A DNA stretch of 64,000 bases, taken from contig CM060853.1 in assembly GCA_030737835.1 (NCBI GenBank), forward strand, positions 7,035,819 through 7,099,818, given 5' to 3'. The DNA is from Acorus gramineus (taxonomy: Eukaryota > Streptophyta > Magnoliopsida > Acorales > Acoraceae). The translations under genes were made by a program, and so were the position numbers. The notes beneath the pieces are model-generated. The model ran no database searches. It was not told the origin of the DNA and worked only from the letters and a program-made list of their open reading frames with translations. Positions 1 through 12,100 of the stretch are shown piece by piece; position 1 is the stretch's first letter; every line of letters starts with the position of its first letter.

Positions 1-139
1 TGACAGTTATTTTTCTTTCTTGACTTCATGGAGAGTGCTATGCTGCTGGTTAATTTGAGATTTTCTTTACACTAAATTTTCTGCACTTCCATGAAAATTG
101 CTTCTAGAAATCATTTGTGTTGCTTTTTCTTTCATGCAG

Positions 140-3100
140 CTGCAAATCTTGCGGGCAGCGGACTCGTAATTGCCCTGGTCACTTTGGTCATATTGACCTT
201 TTTAGACCAGTGTACAACCCACTACTATTTAATAATCTCTTCAGTCTGCTACAGGCCGTTTGTTTCTTTTGTCATGAATTTAAGATAGGGAGGGAAAAGG
301 TAAGTCCAAAATTAACTTTTTCTCTACTTTTTTTACATCTTGATTTGTTTTTTCTATAAAGTTTATTATTTTTGTTTCTTTGCTTCATTGAGGTCCCAAA
401 TACTTTGTTTTTATTTTGCCTATCTGACAGCCCATGATTCTTCTTACTTCATCTCCTAGGTTCAGAAATGCGTCTCAAAATTGGATGCTGTTCTAAATGG
501 TGAATTTATGGGCGTGAAAGGTTCAGGTGGTCTATTTGTGAACCAGCAGCTGCATTTCAGGAACTTAGTGTGGCTAATACTGCTCCTTGCTAACAATTTA
601 TACTTCATAATTTTCAGAGAGAGACAACTGGACCACTGTTCAACGTAGAGAGGCTTTCTCTATTTTGTCTAATTTTTTAAAAGAACGGCCCAAAAAATGT
701 TCCAACTGCAAGAAAAAAGGTCCAAAGATAACCAAGCCTGTATTCGGTTGGCTGAACCAGGTTCTTTTGTTTATCTGCACATCTTTGAATGGCTAGAATA
801 TTTCACCAATTTCCATTTAATTCACTTATGGCTCTATCATGAATGCAGATACTGCATTTTGGATACCCTTATAGTATTGTGAAATCTAGCTCGTTGATTA
901 CCAAATGTGTATTTCTATATTTTTTTTGTTCACCATGATTAGGGGCTATTTCTCTACTATTTTACATGCCTTATATATGCGAATCGTAATTTTTTGTGAA
1001 TGATCTTCAACTATCTAGGTATTTTGAATTCATTATATTACCCAAAATCAGCTTTACTATAAAAACATTAATATGTTGTTTCTACTTCTATGTGATGGAT
1101 TTCAAACAATGCCTACTATTGTGCTTTTGGTTTAAGTTCTTAATTAAACGTGTTTCTTAATGTCTGAGTACAAGTTTAATGTAATTTATATAGACTGAAA
1201 ACTGTTCTTCCTCTCAGACCAGTTGTTGATTCTTGTGTTAACTATGACCATAAAGCCTTGTTCCATCTATTTGGAGTTGGGCTTGAAAAAAGATTGGGGC
1301 AAAGTTTGTCGACTTAGAAAATATTAAATAAATCTAACAGCCTATTGGACCAGGAACCCAACACTACAGATGAGACACATCCTAGTATCTCTTTCCATAG
1401 AAGTTGAATCCTTTAAGCTGACCTTTAACTCCTTGGTTCCATATTTCCATTGTTTCCTTTCTCTGGTCATAGTAGCTGATTGAGAGTTATTGGCTTGTTG
1501 CATATCAATTCCATCCATTTTTGTTTTATTTTTTGATACGAGATTGGGATTGCCATACTACTTGAATGACGTCCGTTGAACTTATAGCTACCTTTTCACT
1601 AAAGTAAAAGAAAAAGAAAAGGAGACAATGGATCTCCAAAGAAAAGGAAAACAAGAATAAAGCCGCTCATAACACCCCACGGTGACAAAATGTTACATTT
1701 CTTATCCAATGACCCCTTTAATTGTTGATGTCAATTCTTCCCCCAGAAGGACGATAACCCAAGCACGAAGGTATGTCACTATCGTCGCCTCAATATTTTC
1801 CAAGTAAACTTTTTTCCTTTGAAAAAGTCGTTCATTACGTGCAAGACGTATACCCATCATTTAAAATATCGGTTGATATATCAATTTTAGCATGTAAAAT
1901 GCTAAAATTGGTTAGTTTCGCGAGGTTTTCACGAAAATGGGTGACGTCATTGATATAATTTTCGATATACCGACGATGTATCACCGATATATATATATCG
2001 GCTAATTGGGTGGGGTGGCCAACACAACCCGATTTTTAAAAAAAGTAACCATTGGGGTTTCCAATGGCTGAAATGGATGGTTTTTTTTGCTAAAAAAACC
2101 TCCCCCCATTGTACATTCCAACTCCTTTTTCCTTAACCCTATAAATTCTCCCCAAACATCCATTTTCACCACAACATCTCAAAAAACTTCATCTCTACTA
2201 TTCAATCACTCTTTATAGACTTTCTGCAACTCACATTTAGCAAAAATATTCTTCCAAGAACCTCTCAATCCCCAAAAAAGCCCAAAAAACTATATAAAAA
2301 ATCCAAAAATTCCCAAAAATCCATAAAAATTCTGAAAATTTTCCTTTTGGTGGGGCTATTGGTAGTCTACTTGGAGTCCTTAATGTATAAAATATAAAAG
2401 GAAAAAATCGACAAAACTCCTTGGAAAGTTAGCTAAATCGGTTTTAGTCACTGTAAAATTGGAAAATCATCACATGTCCCTATGTTATTAGAAAAATATA
2501 GTTTCAGTCCTTGCCATCATCCTAACTAACTAGGTTTATGGTTAACCCTAAATACATATTAAAAGTTACCAGATTGCCCCCACCCCTTATTTTCAAAAAA
2601 TCCATATTGCTCCCTAGAAAGTTATGAAAATCAGAAGAAGTCCCTATCTTATTAGACTATTTATTTTAGTCTTACTGTAACCAAAATTAACCAGATCTGT
2701 GATTTATTCTAACCAAACAAGATTAATTATTGCAATACCTTTTTAAAATTTATTTGATAAATTATAACCAGATTTATGGTTGACTTTTAAGGGCATTTAT
2801 TGATTTTACATGGACTTTTTTTTTCATAAGTTTCCAAGAAATTATATCGATCCCCCCCTCCCTTTTTTTTTTATTGTTGGTGAATATAGAATATTAGGAA
2901 AATTTTCAGAAAAAGGTAGGAGCATTTTTGTCATCAAAAGGAGTAAGTCGGATTTTTCATATTTTATAAAGACTTTTTTTTTTTGAAAGATGGTAGGCTA
3001 TTGCCAAGATTGTATTAAGATCAGGACAAAGCCGGAAGGGAACAATACAAGAAGCTCCCCCGAGAGGGCCTGCCTGGACACGGTAGAGGAGAGCTCTACC

Positions 3101-6100
3101 TACCAGGCCATACAACTACTAAGAGCTATTCCTCAATACAAATTTTCCCTCCCACAAGACCAACACTCGATGCCTCTGCGAGCGTGGTGCCCTACATCTT
3201 AATAAAGTTTACACACAACTCCCAAATGTTCTCTGTATACACCCTTGACCCATTAAACACCATTTGATTCCGAGTGAGCCAAATAGCCCAAACCGCCGCG
3301 GGTACAAACGTTTGTGAAGCTTTCGCTTTGTGACTACGATCTCCCCGGGCCACCAAAGCTTTCCCCGCCTCCCACATACCCTGAAGTGACGTGAACGAAT
3401 CAGATATGCCCGTGGCCTCTCGAAGCAGCCGCCAAATCTGAGAGGCAATCGGGCATGACACCAGGAGATGTTCAGTCGTCTCCTCTGGGCCGTCACTCAT
3501 CGGGCATCGCGTATCCAACTGCTCCACCCATTTTGCGCGATAGGCTTTGGTGAGAAGCCTATTTTGGTACAACAGCCAGGAGAAGAGTTTGACCTTCAAA
3601 GGGACTTTGGCCTTCCAGATTTGAGCATGCTTCAAATAGGTTGCCTCGACCGGGGGGTAGTTTCTCCTCCACCACTCATAGGCACTCTTGATAGAGAATC
3701 CCTCACGAGGTTGGGGGCGCCAAACCATAGCATCCTCCTCGGTCACCTGAATAGTCATTTCCTGCAGGCCGCTAAGTAATTCTGCCAACATCTCCACCTC
3801 CTCCTGACGCAGGTTGCGACGAAGACGTACATCCCATGCACCCCCGTGACCTTCGGCCAGCCAGAAATCTTTAACCCTTCCCCATTTGTTCATGGATAGC
3901 TGAAGGATGCTCGCAAACCGATCCTTCAGGGTGCTGTCCTCCAGCCATACATCATGCCAAAATAGGGCCGAAGAGCCATTCCCCACCCTCCAACCAAAGG
4001 CAGAAAGGAATGGTTCTGTTGAGGTTAGGATGTCAGACCAGAGGCGGGAAACTCTGGGAGAAGGGTCAGGAAATCTGTTGGGGAAACCTCCTCCACACCG
4101 GTAACGAGCTTCCAACAGCCGGCACCAAACTTGGGGCTTAGACGACAACCACCTCCAACGCCATTTACTTAGGAGAGCTTTGTTGAGGTCCGACAGGTTG
4201 AGTACCCCAGCCCCACCTTTATTCTTGCTGCTGCATACATGCTCCCATTTCACCAGATGGGGTCTCTTGCAGCTGGCCTCCGTCCCTCTCCAAAAGAACC
4301 GGCGCCGAATAGCCTCGATTTTTTGGAGAACCCCCGTCGGTATCTTGTAGAGGGAAAGGAAGAAGATCGGCATATTTGAGAGGGCAGTCTGCAAGAGAGT
4401 GAGGCGCCCTCCAAAACTCAGAAATTTGCCCTTCCACCCTTCCAACTTGCGCTCGAACCGGCTGATCAACGGGTTCCATTCTGCTTTGGTGAACCTCCCC
4501 AAGTGGAGAGGGAGACCAAGGTGTCTACAGGGGAATGATTGGGTCTGGCAACCGAAATAGCAAGCCAAAGCTGATAGATCACCATCCTCCAGATGAATCT
4601 CGAGCATTGCACTCTTGTTGAAATTCATCTTTAGACCTGAAAGAAGCTCAAAGCATTTGCACACAAATTTTATACCTCTGATATAGGATGCTTTGGCAAG
4701 ACAAAGGATGATGGTATCATCCGCATACTGAATATGAGAGAGAGTCGGACCACCCGCGGTCACGCTAAGCCCGCGAATCCACCCTTCTGCCTCCGCCATT
4801 TTCATCATTCTGCTGAAAGCGTTCGTAACCACTGTGAACAATAGGGGGGACAGGGGGTCTCCTTGGCGCAACCCACAGTTGAGATGGAAGAAACCACAAG
4901 GTTTGCCATTGAGGAGGACAGAAGCCTTGGCTGTGGAGATGCAATCTTTTACCATCCTTACCCAGTTCGGCTCGAATCCATGACACTGGAGAAGATGAAG
5001 AAGGCAATCCCACCTCACATTGTCGTAGGTTTTTGGAAAATCAAGTTTAATCAACACCCCTTTCCGCTTATCTTTATGGACAGCAGTAATACACTTTTGA
5101 ACAGCCACAAAACCATCTTGGAGGAGCCTGCCCGGGATAAATGCTGTTTGGTTCTCTTCCACCATAGAACCGAGCACCTTCTTTAATCTATTTGCGAGAA
5201 CCTTCGCAATCATCTTGTAGGCGCCATTCACAAGACTAATGGGGCGGAAATCCCCAACCTCCACTGCGCCCTCCTTTGGAATCAACGCTAGAAAGGTGGC
5301 GTTCAGCCCCCCCACCCCCTGCTGGCCTGTGAAGAAATCCTGAAACATCTCTGTGATATCTTCTTTTACCACTGACCAGAATTCTTGGAAGAAGCGCAGA
5401 CCAAAACCGTCAGGGCCAGGGGCCTTATCCGGGTCTGCCCCAAATACCGCCTGTTTGATCTCATTGGCTGAAAAGGGGGCCTCCAGATCTGCCCACATCT
5501 CGTCCGGAACTCTTCGAAGGTCTTCATCTCTCCATACAGGGACCCAGCCTCAGTGTTTGCAGAAGACATGAGTGAAATGGTTTATAAGGGCCCGTTCAAT
5601 CTCTGCTGGCTCCTCATAGGTGATCCCTTCTGAGTGGAGTATTTTATAAAGACTTATTTCAATGTATTTATTGGAGCAATTTATCTCAGGGACCAAATCC
5701 GTTAACCATACATATTTTCTAGGATCCGTGGCGATTTTTCAATTTTATAGGGAGCTAAAACAGATTGAGCTAACTTTCGAGGGAGTTATTCTAATTTTTC
5801 CCAATATAATATCACTTCATATTGTAGTTGTACATTTTATCAAAACTATCTAAAATATTCATAAAAAAGTTATCCATTTTCTGTTTTTGTCACAATTTTT
5901 TTTTATTTAATCTTTTTTTTTCCTTCTCATTTTTCAGCAAAAAAAGAGGCCAAATCGATATATTGTTTGGGAGGCATTTTGATATATTGTTATCTTTCAT
6001 ATTTTAAACATTGCATATACCCAACAAACTGCATGAGGATTTACTAATCACATGTCCGATAGCGAGACAGATTTGGGCCGTGTTGGGGGCAGTGCAGGGA

Positions 6101-9100
6101 TGGTAATGACCTTTCAGACTTTGGAGGGATTGTGGCTAGCGGGGAGGAGCCTGAGGCAAAAAGGAGATCGTAGTGTGTCTGCCCAGATTGCTCAGTTGGT
6201 TGTGTCAGTTGCGGTGTGGGCTACATGGCTTACACAAGACGAAGTCCTATTTCGAGGTGCGGGCAGTTATGTGGAGATTATCTGGGAGTTGATCATTCGA
6301 TTGATCAAAGATTGGGATGTTCACTGATTTCCCTTTTTTCCTTCTTCTCTAGAAACAATCCCACATATAGAATGAACCACTGAGTAATGTGAAATGTTTT
6401 TGGAAAAACAAAGTAATGTAATAATAGGCTTACCGTTGAACTATATGTTGGGCATTCTTTTTCTCCCCCCCCCCCCTTCTTACCTTATTTTATTTGGAGA
6501 TTCCTCATCTCCTTTTCTTGTTCAGGGTCTTCATTCGTTAATACGAGTGCACCTACATTTCTTGGAAAAGAAGTGAAATATTTAATGGCTTAAAAGGAAA
6601 GTTTTCTTTTTTAGCATACTATTATTTAGTATACGTGAGAAGTTATAGTTTGTTAGGCACAAGAAACCTGCAAACTTTTGCAAGTCATTCAATTTTTTCT
6701 ACTCCTTCCCAAGAAAAAATGTGGGGGGAAGATGTAAGATGTAAGACTATATCTGTGCTTAAACATGCAATAAATAAGAAGTGCAGACACCCTTGCATGG
6801 GTAGAATGAGTTTGTTTTTGTCAAACCCTTTTGTCAAGATTTTGGGGTCCGCATATATTCATATAAATAACTGCATGTTTGTGTCTTTTGATGGTTTGCT
6901 CAAGGAGGGGACAATTCGGTGAGGTCCTCCATTTTAATCTTTTTTTTAATGTGAGTGCACACGGATTTCTCATTAAAATAATCCAGTGGATGGTTTTTGT
7001 TTCTTATTATGTAGTTCTTTGTACGTGTTTTTTACTTTGCTCATGAGCATAATTTGTATAGTGGAACTGCATTGCTTTGGCAGCAGCACATGTAAATTAT
7101 TTTGGAATCATTCTGTGCAGAGTTTGAAGGGTGCAGATATTCGTGCCAATGTCATCGAGGCATACGAGGCACATCTACCTTCCATTGATGAGTCTGGAAT
7201 GGACTCTCTCAGTGTTGCAGAGACAGAGTATTCGGAAACTATGTTATCAAGGGGGCAGGTTGAACCCTCCATTGAAGAACTGAATGGTCCTGTTGATGAT
7301 GTACTTCCTGCATATAGAACAAAAGCATCTAAAATGAAAAGCGATCAATCAGTGACTGAGTTTGTGAAGCAGGAGAAGCACTTCTCTAAACAGCTCTTGC
7401 CTTCAAAGGTTTACTATTTGCTAATTCTTTTGTGGGTCATGGGCATGCTATCATATTTGGCATTAAAATTTATGTGTATTCTTGGATTACTAAGTTCATT
7501 TTCATTGTGCTGATTATCACTTATTTTGAAGACCTTTTTATTTCCCAGGTAGAAGAAATTTTACGTAAATTGTGGGAAAATGAGGCTCATTTCTGCTCTC
7601 TTATCTGTGACATTCAACAAGAGAATTCCCGTCTATCTATGAAAAGCAGTAGCTATGATATGTTTTTCTTAAATGCTCTTCTTGTTCCACCGAACAAGTT
7701 TCGTCCTCCTGCCAAGGGTGGTGAAATTGTATGTACTCTTCTCTAATGCACTTTTATGTATAATTTGGACTGCGTCTATATGTTCAATTGGAGTTCTTTG
7801 TATTTAGCATTATATGGTTTTTGATGATGCCAAGCAAACTTGCTATGATGATGATGTTTAGGTTGTATATGAACCTGTAATCCGTCTTATACAGTTGAAA
7901 ACGAATATATTTTTTTACTTATGATTTTATTTTCATGCTTCATTAAATTTCGATTGGTGAGTGTGATGCTGACATTGATTTTCTTTAATTTGAAGAATTT
8001 ATCAGCTTCGTAGGCTTTTAATATTCTGTTAAATTAGTGCTTCATGTATTTTCTGTATATGTTTAAATTTTGTTATTTTATTTTTAAGATTCTGAAAATT
8101 CTGGGTGTTTGTGTGTGAATATAAGTAAAGGGATCATCTACTTTAACATTTAGGTTTGTGGTATGTAAAGCATGTCTGTCATGGAGGGAATTGAATGTGC
8201 TCTTCATGTAGTTAGAAATGTCACGTCGTAAACACATATTCCTTCGAACTGGCTTAATTAAACCCTGAACCAATAACATTAGATTGAACCTGTACTGCTC
8301 TAACTATTTTTATCACCTATTTCTTTACCTCCATACTGTTCTCTTTCTTAAAGAATACATCAATGTGTCTTTTCCTTCAATTGTGTCAAGGTATGATCAA
8401 CTCAGAACTTCTATATTTTATCTGCTGTTGTTGTTTGGTGCATCAGATAGAAGGTTACTGCTCTCATAAATGTGATTCAGCAAAGGAGCTTAATTTTTAT
8501 GTGTTCTCATTTTCAGGAGCTGGAACATCCACAAAATACTCTATTAATTAAAGTGTTGGAGTCCAATATTTCACTACGTGATGCTTATGTGAGATCGGAA
8601 AGCTCTGATATTGTTCGGAAATGGATGGTTCTGCAGATCAGTGTATCTGTGTTTCTTGATAGTAGTAAGGCTTTGGGTAAGTGTATTTCTTATCTGTAAG
8701 TATGATTTTTTTGTGCCTTTTCTGATTTGAAGTAAATTTGAAAAAATAATCTGACTGACCAGTCTTTTATTCTCTTTAAAGTGGCAATTTTGTTTTTGCT
8801 TATCTTTTTTTTATTATTATTATGAATTCTAACTTCATTCTGGCTGTTATTTTGATGTAAATTGATTAAGAAATAGGGCTAGGTTTTCTCATAAGAATTG
8901 AATTTTACCAACCCATCACCTCGTCTGATTAATTGCTAGTTGATTCTGGGGTCATTCTTCCTCAGGTGAGAGCATCCATTGCCTTAATGATTAGCTGGGT
9001 TTATAGGATGGTAAAGTTGGCATACTTTCCTAATTTGAAGAAAATATTAGAGCAATCTTATTAATAAAGATACCCTCGAACAAAAGGAGATGAGTATTCA

Positions 9101-12100
9101 AATAGTTAATCATACAAGTAGTGTGTTGTTGTATTTGGTTAACTCGGAGTGAATGCATCTTCAACAAAGGGGGCCTACATGGAAAACACTTGGGCGATAG
9201 AGATGGGTTAGATGATATTACGAGTGGATACTCCTTCTTGCATCACGGGCAACCATTGGTTCGCGGGGTGACATTATGGGTTTTCTCCTCGTTGGGGTTC
9301 CTTCCCATGTTTGCCCATTCTCTCTTTCTATAACCTCTCTCTTTTCTAATTTTGTAGGAGATCCCTCGTATCCTTTTGTTTGGGGCTTCTTTTTTTAAAA
9401 GATTGCTCCTCTATCTTCCAAAAAAAAAGAGACGAGTGATCAACGTACAAAGATATAAATAAACAAAAGGCAAAAACAAAAATTTGTAATCATTGGAATA
9501 GGGAGAAGAAATAAATGGAATAATGTTATATTCGATAATGGAGCCTGAAAGGTCTTTTATATAGATATAAGATGTACAAACCCTAAAAACAGAAAAAGAT
9601 TAAAATACCCATAACAAAAATTCGAGATGTACAAACCTGCGGCCCATGGGGGCGTTGCCCCCCAACCCCCGGGCCTCCGAGAATAGGCCCAACAGGCCTT
9701 TATCATGACTCCAATATGGAAACCCCAACACGAATAATACTGATTTTCTTTCCCCGAACGGATGATTGATCATAAATTAATAATAGAAGGAGAATCCGCT
9801 CCAATAATCATCTTGATCCAATCCCTAAGGATTGGGTTTTTCCTAAAAATTATAAACCTACTAATAAAATTCGCAATTAGTGAAAAGGTTTGGGTGAATA
9901 TTTGTGATGACACAAGGAATCCTCTTTTTCGTCTTGCCCCCTATACATGCATTCTTTAAGTCTGAACATGGAAATAAAACGGCTTTTTTTATTGTACGAT
10001 GCACCTTATCATTTGTGATTTCAATAATTACTTTCATAGAAAGATTCATCAAAGGGATTCTATTAGATACTCCCACAACATTCTACGAGCATTTACTGGC
10101 GTCCTTTGTGGTAATGACAATGAGACAATTTGAGCATATATTTTTCCATTGTGATTTATCTAAACTATTGTGGTCCAAATTTGGGTTGGCTATGGGGCTG
10201 AATGCAAATTTCAGCAAGTTAAATCAAATGTCGGAAGCTGGTAAAAGTTTGAAGAGGAAAGGGGCAGAAGTTTAAATGCATCGGTGACTCAAATGATCAT
10301 CCCAGCTGGCTGTTGGGCAGAACGAGGTGATATTTAGAGGCCAACAATCTAATATTGAAAACATCTGAAAGAGCATGGTTCAATTCATTAAAGACTGGGC
10401 CAGACACTGTGCGGGGACTAATAGGGTGGAATTTCTTGGAGGAAAACTGGAAGCTGAGGTGTAGTTTTGGGGATGGTGTATGATTTTGGGTGTTAGGCTA
10501 GTAAAACTCTCTTCTACTCATGTTTTCTTTATTTTCTTCCACTTTTCTTCTTTTTTCGTCCCTCAAGCTTTATTTCAATGAAATTTGATGGTAGGATCCT
10601 TAACAGTTTTTTTTAAAAGAAGGGTTCATGAACGGTTTCTCAATAATATATTAGTATTCTCTAGAACCATAGAATATTTATTGAGAATTCTTATGTTGAA
10701 ATGGAGAATATCATTTCAATACATTGTTTATATCTGCAACCGGAACTGAACATGGTAAAAGGTAATAAAAGATTCCATACAATTTTTCTGGTGTGTGTTG
10801 GAGCTCTTATATTACCGTCAATTCCTTGTGTGCTCTATGGCAGGTGCGGCTGATAAAAAGTCTGTTGGAGTGCGCCAGATCTTGGAGAAGAAAGAAGGTA
10901 TTCTCCGTCAAAAAATGATGGGAAAGAGGGTCAATTATGCATGTCGGTCTGTCATCTCTCCAGATCCGTATCTGGCAGTCAATGAAATTGGGATTCCTCC
11001 TTATTTTGCACTGAGATTAACTTATCCTGAGGTAATTCATGTAGTTCATATCACTTCAAGGAAACTTCCCAAATTTATATTGCGTGCTAGAGTGCATGTA
11101 CAATGACATGTTTTTTCATGCAGGTGTAAATATAGTAACTGTGTTCTACTGCTCACACAACTCACATTGGGTATTGGTAGCAATTGCTTCCATAACTTGA
11201 GTTTTCATTTAGATTAAAAAGAGTTTTCACATTGCCCCTTCAAACAAAATGTCCAAGCCATATCTTTCATCTGGTGCAGAAATTGTTGAAGCACTTATAT
11301 TTAATATCATGAGGTTCTACATGATTTCGTCATTCAGCTAGAAAACACGGTTCTTTAACAGTTCATTTTGTGTTGAAATCGAGTAGGTTACATTCCCAAG
11401 TGAGTGAATTATAAAACCAAAGTATTGCTGTTGCTGTAGATTTGTTTCATTTCTTGGATTGATAAAAGGAAACTTATACCCTGAAAAGTGGAAAAATGTG
11501 TATGAAAAGTATATAACTATATGTGAATGTGTACAGCTGTTACCTGTTAGTTTAGTTTTGGAACAGTTCTAAAGCATAAGAGGAAACACACTTCCTTAAG
11601 GAAAAGGTCAAAGCACACTGCCGGTAGTTTTATTAATAATAAAAACAAGAGACTCTGCACATGGAGCGCTGCATTAAGGCCAAACCTCTAGAGAAGATAC
11701 AAATGGCCAAAAAAGGAGACGTGGAGTCTCTCAATAAAAGGAACCAAACAAAACTGCCTATCATCATACAACACCCATAGACTTTACTACCTCAGATCAA
11801 GTATTGCATTTGACTAATGGTTTCTTGCATTTTTTTTCTCTTGAGTATGAATTAACATTGAAAATCTTTTGCCTTGCCCCAGACACACACAATGCATATT
11901 GGGGTCCAACTTCATACTCTCCATTCAAATGTAGCAACAGTTTCGCATATGCAGACGCTTGCACTTTCATCGTGATGCAAAACAGCTTCATTACCTTACT
12001 GTTTATATGTGCAGTCAGCTGATAATTTAATTGAGTGCCCTTTTGATAAATTGCATCTAATAAAAGTGATCAATTGCCATTGTACAGAGGGTGACCCCTT

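Larger units (their letters stand above)
760..7121 (+). other. NRPA1 intron 3 (6.36 kb), transposon host
   Basis: Intron between exons 618-760 and 7121-7408, by far the largest of the gene. It contains AT-rich palindromic DNA (1882-2001), poly-pyrimidine tracts, the minus-strand LINE (2976-5639) and a plus-strand LINE 3' remnant (about 6046-6560). About 2000-2400 is poor in CpG and resembles a transposon leader (short TATA-like ATAAATTC followed by C/A-rich sequence), but I cannot classify it. The rest (761-1850, 5656-6040, 6570-7110) shows no coding potential. Confidence 0.8.

Noticed and set aside
3192-5571. Several smaller ORFs on both strands inside LINE A
   Set aside because: They overlap the 768-codon reverse transcriptase frame and show no motifs of their own.
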